Positions 30,965-42,349 of a stretch of DNA of 64,000 nt are shown in pieces; within the stretch, counting starts at the first letter, position 1; each line of letters opens with the position of its first letter. The notes beneath the pieces are model-generated. The model made no database searches and was not told the origin of the DNA. It saw nothing but the letters and a program-made list of their open reading frames with translations. This DNA is from Macrosoma leucophasiata. Lineage: Eukaryota > Arthropoda > Insecta > Lepidoptera > Hedylidae. Location of the stretch: the NCBI GenBank assembly GCA_036365455.1, contig JAWQUS010000030.1, forward strand, positions 6,386,001 to 6,450,000, in the 5' to 3' direction. The translations under genes and the position numbers were made by a program.

Positions 30965-31250
30965 GTTGGAACTCGAGGGTGTAGGCACCACATTATCTAG
31001 TCTATCTGACGCAAAAAGTTAGCGTTCAACACTATATGACATTACCGTGTTCCTTTTCAGCCTCTTACTTTTTTTTTTTTTTCTTTTTATGTTATGAAAG
31101 TGGCAAACAAGCTTGCAGTTCACTTTGATGTTAAGTGATGACTGCAGCCTATAGACACCCACAGGTGACCGAGGTCAAAATTCAGATGCGTTACCACTCC
31201 TGAGGCCTAAGGTGTTATGCCTCTGTGCCGGAAATTACAGGGCCGTACAC
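30965..31250. repeat. Two SINE-B pieces, head to tail-reversed
   Basis: At 30965-31060 a plus-strand 5' piece (ctcgagggtgtaggcaccac) is followed at 31070-31250 by a minus-strand tail half beginning with about 14 T and atgttatgaaagtggcaaac. They are two separate insertions. Confidence 0.65.
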
Positions 31251-31741
31251 GTACTAAGGCGATAAGGCGATAACACACTGCACCGCTCCTCGTCGCGTAG
31301 CGCGGGGCGGCAGAGTTTAACGATTGTATGTAAATACATAATATCTCGATTTGAATAGAAAACACGCCTCAACACACTGACAACACGACATCGCGGCAGT
31401 ATTAAAAAAATCTGCCGCCCTACGCTACTGCATAGTGTATTATGCGCCTTGGTATCATCAGAAGTTAGGTAGGTATTTCATAAAACTAGTTATCCTCTTT
31501 TTCCATTCAATATTTCTTCAGATACAATTGCTTGCATTCGATCTGCAAGCTGCATTCGATTATTCGCGTCAATATCATTTCGCCGAGTAAGGAATCGTCT
31601 GTCTAAAAGCCTGACGCGCTGCATTGTGTCCTTTTTATGCCTCGCCCACGGTGTGTCCATTTACGTGGAACCATTTTGTTGGCTTGGTTACACTTCTTCA
31701 TGTTATTATTCATTGTTTTGACTGCAACAGTTAAACTCTTC

Positions 31742-32038
31742 ACTTGTGTTAGAGCTCCATTGATGGAGCTCGCGGGCGTAGGCACCACCGCATCACCGCT
31801 ATATATACTTGCCGCTACATGGTAAAATGGTAGTATTTAGCACTATCGTGTTCCGGTCAGATGGTAAAGTACGGCCCTGTAATTTCCGGCACAGAGGCAT
31901 AACACCTTAAGCCTCAGGAGTGGTAACGTATCTGCATTTTGCCCTATGGTCATTGTGTGGGTGTCTATAAGCTGCAGTCATCACTTAACATCAATGTGAA
32001 CTGCATGCTTGTTTACCACTTCCACAACATTAAAAAAA
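31742..32038 (+). repeat. SINE-B, near full length
   Basis: From tgtgttagagctccattgat through cacaccaccg-type body, gtgttccggtcagatggtaa, tcaggagtggtaacgtatct to tgcttgtttaccacttccac and an A-rich end. Confidence 0.8.
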
Positions 32039-32084
32039 TAAGAAAATATGATTTAACGACATTGTTTTTTTTTAAATGGACTTT

Positions 32085-32260
32085 ACTATGTATGCGTCTT
32101 GTCAGGGCTTGTCTCGAGATGGCCCCAGTCTACTTCACCGGGCAATCGACGAGCGTAAAGAGCTCCAGCCTAAATTGATTTACACAACTGCAAAAGGGAG
32201 ACCCCTATAAGGCCGGCCCTCGGCTTAGCGCGTTACGTGAAGACATATGCGATTAGGAGC
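32085..32260 (+). repeat. Unclassified interspersed repeat
   Basis: agtctacttcaccgggcaat, aaagagctccagcctaaatt, cggcttagcgcgttacgtga and catatgcgattaggagc also occur, diverged and reversed, at 21200-21545. Two copies show it is repetitive; no class is assigned. Confidence 0.5.
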
Positions 32261-32413
32261 GGTGTTATTAATAATCATTTACAGGTAAAAGTAGGACTAA
32301 ATAAGCGTTGCACTTCAGAAAAAGAAATAAATATAGAGTAAAAATTCAATTAAAATATCAGTAAATTATGGTAATTATGTAGGTAATATATATATAATAT
32401 GTTAAAATAATTA

Positions 32414-32553
32414 CCCCCTTATACATAAACGTACATTAGATACGTTTTAGTTATAGAACGCTTTGTCTTTGTCAGTTACATTGTGAAATGTGCAGGATAG
32501 AAAAAGACAAAGGAGAGATTAGCAACACATTAGCTAAAATACGTTTATGAATA
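32414..32553. mobile_element. MITE-1 copy 3
   Basis: The left end cccccttatacataaacgta and the interior agree with 8254 and 16977. The right end is damaged: acgtttatgaatagaatt lacks the final G run. Confidence 0.8.
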
Positions 32554-32724
32554 GAATTAATTTAGTTCAGTATCAATCCTCCTCTCTCCTACTTTGCGAT
32601 GCCTTACAGGGTCCATAATGCTAATGTAACACCACCTACCGTTGTACATTATGGTGCAATAAAGTACCTATTGAGTATTGAGTATTGACATTTACCCATG
32701 AAACTTGGTAAATGTTAGATTTTT

Positions 32725-32945
32725 TTTATGTCAACGGATTGACAAACGAGCAGCCACCTGATGGAAAGTAGTCACCGTCGCCTATGAACGTTTGCAACAC
32801 CAGGGGAGTTGCCAACGCGCTGCCAGCCCTGAAGGACTGTTTTGACGCCATTTTTGAAGAACCCCATATTGTAGCACCGAGGGAACACCTCAGAGGGAAG
32901 TTCATTCCACAATTTACACGTTCTGGGCAAAAACGAACGTGAGAA
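32725..32945 (-). pseudogene. Non-LTR retrotransposon 3' end
   Basis: ttttatgtcaacggattgac, gtcgcctatgaacgtttgca and ttgacgccatttttgaagaa are the family of 10336-10735. The minus-strand frame (32726-32956) is a shifted reading. The T-run at the left is the reversed A-tail. Confidence 0.7.
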
Positions 32946-33579
32946 CCGCACCGCATTTTTCTAACAAACCTTTGAGTTTACCAGACATTTACAGTTTCAG
33001 TACCTACTGTTAAATTTCTCTATAGCTGTATTAGTTATCTGTATTGGTTATCTGTGGTATCAAAATAAGTTAACACACCAGAGCCACCTTTGTAATAATG
33101 TGAACTTGTGAAGTATAATAAATCGTATCGTAATCGTTCATTGCCAACTACCTCGTGTTTTATTACCTACATTATTAAATATGTAAAAAACTTAGATATT
33201 TAATATTTTGCAGCAAATACATAGCTAACTTCAAATATTTGTATAAGGTTTCGAGTATATTGAACCCGCGGCGGGCGACCACTGTTGACTCAATTTACAA
33301 TATCGCGTTTTAATCTATTAAAAATCAACATGAAACTTTAATATTTGTACAGCGCACTTGATATGAAAAAAATAATTTTATCGTTACTGTAGATTTGAAG
33401 TAAACAGGTTGGTGCACCTTATAACTATCTAAGTGTACTACGTAGTTGTGCCACCTGGGCTGAGATTACGTGGAATCCATATTAGTAAGCAAGTTTCTTT
33501 ATTTAAGGTGGATAACGGAATTCAATTTAAAATTGCGTAGTGGTCTAGTACGCGATGATAGTGACGATAGATAGTGGAA
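32946..33579. other. Intergenic DNA, nothing recognised
   Basis: AT-rich, with no frame of note and no repeat recognised. Confidence 0.4.
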
Positions 33580-33800
33580 GGGGGCCAATACTGCTACGCT
33601 GAGGTCTTGTGTTGAAACTCTGAGTCACGCAAGGATTTTTCCATTTTTGGTAGTTTTCCAGTGCCACCTGCGAGTATATTGATGTGCCCGGAGATAATAT
33701 TAAATTAGCCTGTATATGAGATAAAACGGCACTGGCGTAGCGTGAGTGTTTGCATGTATGCATATACCTATGCTTACCCCTTGTGAAGCTAACGCAAGCG
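33580..33800 (+). repeat. SINE-A, degenerate
   Basis: actgctacgctgaggtcttg, ggatttttccatttttggta, tgatgtgcccggagataata and gtttgcatgtatgcatatac preserve the SINE-A order with many changes. Head largely lost. Confidence 0.6.
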
Positions 33801-34044
33801 GAAATGCCGATCCCATCACCCTCTGGCTTCTCTTCAGACGCTCCAGAGTCCACCAGAGGGTAGAGGACAATTCTGCTGCTGGTGCAGTCAGTGAACTATT
33901 AGGGGAGTAAATATAATATCGCGGGTTGGACAACAGCATCCCAGGAAAAACTACCGATTCCGACGATTTCCTTTGTTTAGGAAGAATACATGTTTTGACT
34001 ATTTTAATCTTTAGAAGTTATACCTAGTAGAATTAATGTTCGCT

Positions 34045-34170
34045 TTTAGGGCCCCATAAAAATTATGAACCTCATTTGAACTAAATTTCGTTGAAATTTT
34101 AGTAATTTTTTACTCATTTGTTTAAGGATACGGGACCCTTCATGGGCGAGTCTGACTCGGACTTGGCCCC
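34045..34170 (+). repeat. Lepidopteran repeat end (GGGACCCTTCATGGGCGAG type)
   Basis: ttagggccccataaaaatta leads to atacgggacccttcatgggc and gagtctgactcggacttggc, a familiar ending of a common lepidopteran interspersed repeat. The opposite end of what may be the same family is at 63103. Confidence 0.5.
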
Positions 34171-34606
34171 TTTTTCACCTCATTTATTTTAATTTAAACT
34201 GGTACTCTACTATTCAATTAAATCAATTCATTACATAGCTGTCTACAATTTCATAACTACATTGATTTCTTATTAATTTTGATTCAATATTTCTAATCCA
34301 ATTTATCACAAGAATTGTGAAACGACAAATGGCTTATTAATTACAGTTTAACTTTGAAACTGGACTTAACAACGATTTTATATCGATAACCAATGACATG
34401 TTCTATAAATCATTGAATAAACAGTAGAGAGTAATGGAATCAGTAAGAACGCCTACCGACCACGCCCGGCCGTCCAAACATCGGCGAAGTTGTGCAAACA
34501 CTTGCCTCGTGACATCAGTGTTTGGAAAACGTTTGAAACGTTCTACCAGACAACATGTAGGTTTACAGTTTAGTTTTTAACCGACTTCATGGAGGAAGCT
34601 ATCAAT

Positions 34607-35043
34607 TCGTCGAATATGTTTTTTTTTTTTTGTTATGGCATCGCTATTACGCATATTGCCAGTGTCAAGTAAAACGATATTTCGTATTTATTTAAGCAGC
34701 GTAAAAGTTAGTATAATATAGTCTTCAAGTATAATATGTAAGTATTAAGTATATAAGTTATCAAGTATAATATGTCAGTCAAGTGAGTTACAAACAAGTT
34801 ATTCGAGTAAAGCGATGGCTACTTTACCAGAACATTTACAATGAAGTTTTGGAGGGAACCTGAAAGGTCATGTTTTCGCACTGTTATTCTATTTCACTAT
34901 ACACGGGCACTGTAATAAAATTATATCAAACAAAATGCCACCAACTTTATTCAATATAACTTAAAAATACACCAAGAAAATGAAATAAAATAAGAGCACC
35001 ACACGCCTCTTTCAAGGTTCCCGCCAAAACTCGTCGAATATGT
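34607..35043 (-). mobile_element. Polyadenylated ~400-bp repeat, copy 2, with 14-bp target duplication
   Basis: The insert occupies 34621-35030 on the minus strand. Its 5' start (gttttggcgggaacc) is at 35030 and its A-tail is the 11-T run at 34621. It is bracketed by tcgtcgaatatgtt at 34607-34620 and 35031-35044. It matches 25591-25975 over most of its length, with extra TATAATATG-type repeats in the middle (34706-34775). This is LINE-style retroposition. Confidence 0.8.
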
Positions 35044-35044
35044 T

Positions 35045-35626
35045 GATTGCTAACTTTGTGATAGATTGATCAATTGAAACGGTAATTGTTTTTCTTTTAA
35101 TTGGATGTATGTACAGTGCTTATTTCGACGAATCTCGAGTCAGTTTTATGGTCTACTAAACTCTATTCCTCCGGGCAAGTTGCGAATTCCTATCGCTCTC
35201 AATCGCGGTTTTATAGTTCATATCAAGAGAAAGTCTCTCCATTGACCTAAAAGAATATATAACTTGATCCGTTCAAAATCTTCGATCCTGGAGATCTATA
35301 TTGTAAATTTTTTTTTTTTTTTTTTAGAAGGATCTTTCATCAATAAATACTACTCAATCAAATTCATAATTGAATATGGTTATCTTAGACATCACTTCGC
35401 AAGTGGCAAAATATCTGCATAGAATAGAAGCATTCGATTTTGTTACTGAGGCCGTGGTGCAGCTCGACGGCAATGTCCTAGATTATGCATTTTGATCGGG
35501 AAGGGATGTGGCTTGACCTAATATATGACTGACTTGATCCACCTGACAGCTGACTGTATAAAGGTAAAAACATAAATATTAACCAAAATCACAATCAGAT
35601 AGGGCTTAGCTCTATATTCTTTATTT
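35045..35626. other. Intergenic DNA, nothing recognised
   Basis: Contains an 18-T run near 35310. No gene or known repeat. Confidence 0.4.
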
Positions 35627-35912
35627 TTTACTGGTTGTAGAGCTCCAGTGACGAAGCTCGCGGGCGTAGGCACCACCGCATTACCGAATATACTTGCCAC
35701 TAAATGGTAGTGTTCAGCACTATCATGTTCCGATCAGGTGGTAATGTACGGCCCTGTAATTTCCGGCACAGAGGCATAAAACCTTAGGCCTCAGGAGTGG
35801 TAACGCATCTGCATTTCGACCTTGGTCTTTGCGTAAGTATCTATAGGCTGCAGTTATCACTTAACATCAATGTGAACTGCATGATTGTTTGCCAAGTCCA
35901 TTAAAAAAAATC
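35627..35912 (+). repeat. SINE-B, full length
   Basis: ttactggttgtagagctcca to tgattgtttgccaagtccat and a short A-tail. The family order is complete. Confidence 0.85.
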
Positions 35913-36626
35913 CCTTCTCTCCTATATCCGTTTCTGCTCTTAAATATTTGTCTCAAAGACGATCATTACAAACTGTTCCTTCTGCGATATGTCGCGTCTA
36001 AGCCTCCTTATTCTGAGACCGACACAAAATACAAATAACGCCAATGACATTTGAGAAATTCACACTCTGCTTTTTTGCACATCGGTTCTCATTAGAACCT
36101 AAGTGTCCAACCGAAAACAACACCCACGCCCGAAACTTTTCACCGTGTAAAATGAGACCAATTGCTTACTCAGTATGACCGACAATTTTTTTTCTCAACC
36201 TTGCAAGCATTGCGTGACAGGAACTACTACAGTTTTAAAGCGATAATCCGATGAGAAGCAGACACCTTGATCCATGGGATTTACGGCTTTTATTACCATC
36301 AATTTAATTTAATAGATAGCAATCTCCAATGTCGTTTTGTTCCTTTAAGAGTTGGTACGTTTTTTTTAAATTATTATAGATATCCAATCCTTGGAGTCGG
36401 TACGATGGAAACCTGCTTAAGATGATGATGAGGTAGGTACTCATAAATCTGTATAAATAGAGTTTACATGGTACTAAGTAGGTACATCAGTTTTCAATTT
36501 ATGAGGCAATTATAAAATAAAGGTTAACCGTGGCAGTGGCCGGATGTTCTTGTAGTTTTTGTGTTCATAGTATTTTAACTTACGTTTTGTCGTTAAAAGT
36601 TTGTTGTGAATTATATTATAATATCT

Positions 36627-36801
36627 TATGTACGGCCCTGTAATTTCCGGCACAGAGGTATAACACCTAATGCCTCAGGAGTGGCAGCGCATCTGTATTT
36701 TGACCTCTGGTCATTGTGTGGGTGTCTATAGGCTGCAGTCTTCACTTAACATGAATGTGAACTGCATGCTTGTTTGCCACTTTTATTACATAAAAAAAAA
36801 A
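36627..36801 (+). repeat. SINE-B, 5'-truncated
   Basis: Begins at gtacggccctgtaatttccg and runs to tgccacttttattac with a nine-A tail. Truncation at the internal block is frequent in this window. Confidence 0.8.
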
Positions 36802-36926
36802 TCCTTAAAAGGGATATCAAAAATGTCTTACTTTCGATTACGCATTTTTCTGAGATTATGATTTGTTCCGGGTTTCCGGAATAGAAATTCTATTTAGTAT
36901 GAACTATAACAATAATAATAATAATA

Positions 36927-37416
36927 GCGGGGAAGCCCGCTCCGAGCTTGAGATTACTCGCTCGTGATGGTGAAACCGGGGCCACACCTCTCGACACCCC
37001 CAGCCTCTCTCAACAGTGTTGCCCCCCGTCGACCATCGGGTTGGCTGTTTGGGGGGCCCACCAAGGAGAGGCGAGTCACCACCTGCCTAAAGTAGGATTC
37101 GATAATGTGAGATGTTGAATATAGGCAGGTGCCGGATCTCACTCCATAGGCCCAGCCAGCTAGTCCCCCCAGTTCACCTCCATAGCCCAAAGTTTGGCGA
37201 ATCACTTATCATTACAATAGTCCCATTATATTCTGCGGGGTCTGTCTGTGCCTGTATTAACTATTGATGCAGTCAGAGAGAGGTCCCGCCGAATATAACC
37301 CATTACAAAGTAGATCAAAATTCTCGAAAGGGCCTCTACGTGTTGGACCCCCTATGTCCCCGCGCAAGCCTGACAAAGGTCCGGGGTTCAAATTGGACCC
37401 CGTGCTGACGAGAGAC
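36927..37416 (-). mobile_element. TAA-flanked retroelement, ~490 bp
   Basis: The element is flanked by (AAT)n at 36911-36926 and (TAA)n at 37417-37428. It is almost identical to the plus-strand copy at 55028-55525, including an 83-codon frame (36954-37205 minus; 55242-55493 plus) differing at about three residues near its start. The frame, with VVTRLSLVGPPNSQPDGRRG, matches nothing I recognise and may be open by chance in a young copy. It looks like a non-autonomous element that targets TAA repeats. Confidence 0.65.
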
Positions 37417-38431
37417 ATAATAATAATAAAGCTTTATTATTCCTTAAACAGCAGTACAAATAAAAAAAAAACCTTACAGCTAATTAATTTTAATCCAAAG
37501 TTAGAACTATACCAATAGGTATAATTAATAGTTAAGACTTTTTGTTTGCTCGGAAATAAATATTTTAAGAGTGTACAGTACGTACTTTTAAGTTACATTA
37601 TTACGATTTTTGCTCCAGAGTGGGTCAAGGGTATAGCCATAGCTATATGGTGATGGGTAACAGAAATCGAAAATAGTATTAATACTAACTACTTATAACC
37701 ACTTTTTAATAGATTGCCAATGAAATTAAAAATACGACAAAGTACTTCAAAATTCAAAATTAGTCTAGAATCATCTACGAAATTTAGTCCATGCTAGAGT
37801 GTAAAGTCGATGTAATTAACGAAGCAAATTTCGCATCGAATAACAATGGTAATGAAGTGAACCACAGGATGTTGCTCCTTGCACTCTATCGGTAATCGCA
37901 CACTTATCCAGTGAAACTTTATACTGTTAGAAAAAAAGCAAATAACCGGTTATGGACCCGGTGTCAGATTTTTCGACGTCGACGAGCTTCTGATTCCGTT
38001 GAACCTGGGGAGGATATGGCTTCGTCGTTCTTATTAGTGAAAATCATACCTTTTTTAGAACGATGCAAAAAGTTGATTGATCCGAATCATGTCTTATTAA
38101 CCATTTTACTTTTAAGGACTGTATTTAGTTTTAACTGTTATGCGTTTGGTACACTTAACTATTCTGATCATTTTATTAAACATAATCAATAACTTTAACC
38201 TTTTTTAAATTATCATCAAATGATTTCATATCAAAAAGGTAATACATTTAATAATTACGATTACTTACCTACTTCGATTATAAAAAAAATGTTTTCCAAT
38301 AAAATTGTGCAAATACAAATAATTGTTTAACCACTAACTCTTGTTTATATTGTATTGCACAGTAATTTAACTAATTATCTACAAGCTTACTCTTAATTTA
38401 TGTTCAGCGATATTCAGAGTAGGTAGGTTTT
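37417..38431. other. Intergenic DNA with an unsupported 93-codon frame
   Basis: A plus-strand ATG frame at 37911-38192 contains RRRRASDSVEPGEDMASSFL and a hydrophobic LLTILLLRTVF stretch. No family is recognised and no splice or poly(A) context is convincing. The rest is AT-rich. Confidence 0.35.
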
Positions 38432-38718
38432 TACTGGTGGTAGAGCTCCAGTGACGGAGCTCGCGGGCGTAGGTACCACCGCATTACCTAATTTACTTGC
38501 CGCTAAATGGTAGTGTTCAGCACTATCGTGTTCCGGTCAGGTGGTAATGTACGGCCCTGTAATTTCCGGCATAGAGGCATAACACCTTAGGCCTCAGGAG
38601 TGGTGACGCATCTGCATTTTGGCCTTGGTCTTCATGTGGGTGTCTATAGGCTGCAGTCATCACTTAACATCAATGTGAACTGCATGCTTGTTTGCCACTT
38701 CGAAAACATTAAAAAAAA
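38432..38718 (+). repeat. SINE-B, full length, reference copy
   Basis: tttactggtggtagagctcc, caccgcattacctaatttac, ccgctaaatggtagtgttca, gtacggccctgtaatttccg, tctataggctgcagtcatca, tgcttgtttgccacttcgaa, A-tail. This copy was used to order the others. The head resembles a Pol III A box. Confidence 0.9.
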
Positions 38719-39060
38719 AAGGTAGGTTTCAAATGTTAACATTTAGGGTTTATTTCTACCAGTATTTTAAATCTATTTGAAAAGTACGAGCAGAGAGACC
38801 ACGGAAGCTGAAAAGCGACTGAAACGTCGGGTTCGATTTTTAATAATTATTTCAGTTTAATATACGCGAGATAAATCCGAAAACTTGTTTTATTCCTATA
38901 ATACATGAGTTCTCTTTGGAAATGGCCAATCCGATTTTATTTATTTTTGTTAGAAATATTAAGATGGTAACATCAAATAAATTATAAGTTAAGTACTATG
39001 GATAACTTGTTGTCTGTGGACAATTTGTCTATAGTCTTTCATGTATTGTATAGTTATGTA

Positions 39061-39112
39061 CTCTTATGTAATGTAAGTGGCAAAGAAGCATGTAGTTCAC
39101 ATTGATGTTATG
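39061..39112 (-). repeat. SINE-B tail fragment
   Basis: tcttatgtaatgtaagtggc and gtagttcacattgatgttat only; truncated after about 50 bp. Confidence 0.6.
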
Positions 39113-39319
39113 GTAGGTGTATTGCACGATTCTAGGCAATTAAAGTAACACTACCGCTTATAATTATGATTGCCCTGACGTTCGATAACTAAGAAAGATC
39201 CAACTAAAAATATTTTTATAGTTATCGAACTCTATGTTTCCCAAAAATTCGAAAGAGGCGTGTTTGTATAATCGTGCTGAAAATAATAGCATAAAAGCCT
39301 TTATCTTAATAATAAATAA

Positions 39320-39640
39320 TTATGGCAACCCATTATACGTCCCACTGCTGGGCACTCCACCACGCTGCTCCAATGCGGATTGGTGGAGATATGGGTTAGT
39401 GACCAACCCGCTGTCGGATGTTTTCAAACCGCCCATAAGGCCTCCGACAAGGTTTGACGACTGCTATCTATCGATAGCAACCAGGACCGACGGCTTAACG
39501 TGCCGTCCGAAGCACGGAAACGCGCATTTTTAATTTGTTACTACCACATCACCCATCACACATCCGACCGCGCCCGTAATGCTAAACCGAGTAGATCGCT
39601 TACGATCTACACCAGCCGCGGGGCCATGCTCGCTTCTTCT
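39320..39640 (-). repeat. SINE-C, near full length
   Basis: attatggcaacccattatac (reversed tail), cactgctgggcactccacca, gctatctatcgatagcaacc, cccgtaatgctaaaccgagt and gatctacaccagccgcgggg match the plus-strand copy at 54675-55027. In both, the tail is a short ATT/AAT run. Confidence 0.75.
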
Positions 39641-39812
39641 TATTTAGCTTTAAAAAAATAAGTTGAGAACTTAGCCGAAAAGTTTTTTGTAAACTTGTCA
39701 TACCCATACAGATCGTAGTCCATACGTCGAAGCGAAAATTGTACTATAATTGAGCCAAGCGATTCGACATATCACTAAAGAGTTCAGTTAAATAAAAACT
39801 GAATCGCAAACG

Positions 39813-39995
39813 ATGCGAATCGGGACAACTATTTACGTATTAAATGTGGTGGCATTATTTGTTGCGGCTAATGCGTTTATTGGACAAATAGCCCTTGAGG
39901 GCAGGGCACCAGCTCTAACATTTAAATCAGCCTTAATGCATCCCATTTCCATAAGTAATGTCGCGACTGTGAAGTACAGTGCTATGAATGTTTAG
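39813..39995 (+). CDS. Candidate small secreted peptide, single exon
   Basis: This is a 60-residue frame. The N-terminus has a short charged start (MRIG) and a hydrophobic core of about 18 residues (LNVVALFVAANAF), as in a signal peptide with cleavage near residue 22-25. The remaining ~36 residues have no cysteine and end KYSAMNV. The ATG has A at -3. AATAAA follows the stop by seven bases (40003-40008), and tataat (39745) with TCAGTT (39784) lies upstream. No family is recognised and no neighbour suggests a role. A chance frame remains quite possible. Confidence 0.35.
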   Translation: MRIGTTIYVLNVVALFVAANAFIGQIALEGRAPALTFKSALMHPISISNVATVKYSAMNV

Positions 39996-40194
39996 ACAGT
40001 ACAATAAATTGTTTTTTTTTATAGGTACCTACTGTATTGGAAAGTCATACTTAATGATTTTAATAATTTGTTAAAATATTTAGTAGCAGAATATATTTTG
40101 AAAAGTGTATTTTTTCAAGTCCAAACGAAAATATTATGGAAAAAATCTGCATAAGGTAGCTCAATAGGAAAACGTACTCTCCATTGCTCTATGT

Positions 40195-40413
40195 ATGACC
40201 TTGAGCTTACTTATGAGGCCCATGCTGAGCGACCACGTTTTAGTTCCGAGTGTCATCTCTGAGTGTTTCTTAAGATACTTCGGTAGGTTGGATGAGAAGA
40301 TGTATCGTAGCTATACGAACGCTGCCCAACCGAGTTGGATTCGGCGATTGACATCTTTTTCAAAGTTAGACCGACCTAGCTGGGCCTTTTGTCCCAGATA
40401 TATAAAATTATGA
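40195..40413 (+). other. 72-codon frame, possible LINE fragment
   Basis: The frame reads MTLSLLMRPMLSDHVLVP and later RRLTSFSKLDRPSWAF. Part of its DNA (gagcttacttatgagg) recurs near 16010. The repetition points to a fragment of a mobile element rather than a host gene. Confidence 0.3.
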
Positions 40414-40819
40414 CCAACTTATACGTTATTATTAAATTAAGTTGAGTAAAATTATATTAATAGGCGTAGTGTAACTCCGTCCACTGACGTAAATTTAACA
40501 AAACTAACCTCACATAACTCTATGTAGCTTTTAAAATTTCATAGAAGCATTTATTTCGTGACTATATTCAATATTATTTACAGGTATGTTAATATCCAGT
40601 ATCTTATCTATACATTCATTCCAGACATTAAGTACTTGCGAGATGGATGGGTTCATAATTTACATGTCCTTCAAAGTGTTTACTTGAAATTTATTCAAAA
40701 ACTGTACCGTACATTAAAACGCTGTCACAATAATTATTGACAGATCTATCTTGAAGTTGACAGTAATCGTACAGACTGTAGATATGGACCAATCCATACT
40801 GGAACGTTGATCTAGGGTC

Positions 40820-41140
40820 ATAGCTCACTACAGCCACCCGACCCGCACCGGCACGGTTTACGGCGTCCACTCGTTGTCGACGGGTGGTCCACGGGTAAAC
40901 GACGCGATGTTACTTATGAACAACCACTCGCGGACCACTAGCGGACGGTCCACTTGGAAACAGGGCGTTGGCAATTCAAAGTCGACGCAAGACAAGCTAT
41001 TGGTCACCGAGTGGTCCACTCGCCGTCCGCGCGTGGATTACTCGGTCGAGGCGATACGGAGCGGAGTTGATGTAATGAGCGCAGACCGCTCGAGGCGATC
41101 GGGCGCTGGTCAGGTGCCGGGGGGCTCTAGTGACCTATTC
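40820..41140. other. Isolated GC-rich segment with GTGGTCCAC variants
   Basis: GC content jumps over about 320 bp. Variants of one motif recur: gggtggtccacggg, gcggaccactagcggac, acggtccacttgg, and cgagtggtccactcg (an interrupted palindrome at 41008-41022). A 93-codon plus-strand frame (40874-41155) crosses it without recognisable domains. It could be a mobile element or a CpG island; nothing identifies it. Confidence 0.4.
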
Positions 41141-42349
41141 TATCACCCTTACTAATCTACTAATCTATGACCCTTACTCTGTTACAGAAGTGCAATAAAT
41201 TTCATTATATACCTACCTACTCTTCCTGCGTACAAAAATTCATCGAAATCCGTCCAACCGCTTTAGCGTGCAACAAACAAACATTCATACTTTCACATTT
41301 AATAGAAGTATTAAACTATGTAACATAACTGTCACATAAAAAACTAGAGGTGTCAGTGCAAATACGTTGCCACTTGCCATGTCTTGTCTTGTTTTTTAAA
41401 CTTAATTTGAACAATGCAATTGGATAACCTTTAGCAGCACATAAATTAAATTAATGCGGTAATAGTGCGTTTACATCAATCTAAAGTAGACATTGCAATA
41501 TTTACACTTAAACTAAAATTAAAGCTTTACAAATATTTTGAAACCGTTAAATTGTACAGATAGGTACAATCCAAATTACCTTGGTTAGGTTTAATTACCT
41601 AGGTTTTTCAAAAGCTTTTGAATTCATTAAATTTACAGTAGTTCTCCAGATTATCAAAATATCTCGGCACCGTACCTTAAAGCAATCTCATATTTGACAT
41701 AAATCTGCATCCATAACAGTACAGAGATTCCGAGCTCTCTGAATCAAAGTATTACGACCGATTGAGTTATCACAGTAATGCGATTTAAATTGGCTCTTTG
41801 ACACCTGCACTACACTAGAATTATGGATGTGGATACCTTCAGGACCTGTGACTTATTGACCGCAAACACCCGTGACTGGTAATGGGGAAATATTGCGTTT
41901 TTGCTTACATTTACCTACCTACATTAATAGATGTAAATAGGGGCATGGATAATCGTTTCTGTATTGGTATTGCGAATTGTATGGGTACCACCTCAGTGAA
42001 GACAGAAAAAATAAATAATATAGGTACACATCTGACTGGATATTAACATGTCGAACGCTTATTAAGGTTTTATTTTTGAGTACAGGTACCTTTACGGTAT
42101 ACTTATTTTATCAAATTGCAGACATAATCATATTAAAATTTATAAAACGGGAAAAAATATGACACATACATACACTACTGAATTGTACTGGATTTTTTTC
42201 TATACTTTGTTAGTAACTTTGATAAATTATTTTTATCTTAACATAATAAGGATTTGCAATACAGTTTTATTTCTAAATTCATTTTCTCGCTGCGTAGGCA
42301 TGTAATGCAACCAAACATGTAGTACAAAATTCTTGTACGATAAATAATA
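41141..42349. other. Intergenic DNA with a short interspersed-repeat fragment
   Basis: At 41232-41300 ttcatcgaaatccgtccaac and atactttcacatttaatag is the 3' part of the repeat type at 5889. Otherwise nothing is recognised. Confidence 0.4.

Noticed and set aside
37911..38192. 93-codon plus-strand frame with a basic stretch
   Set aside because: No homology recognised and no splice or poly(A) context; kept only as a note in the gap entry.
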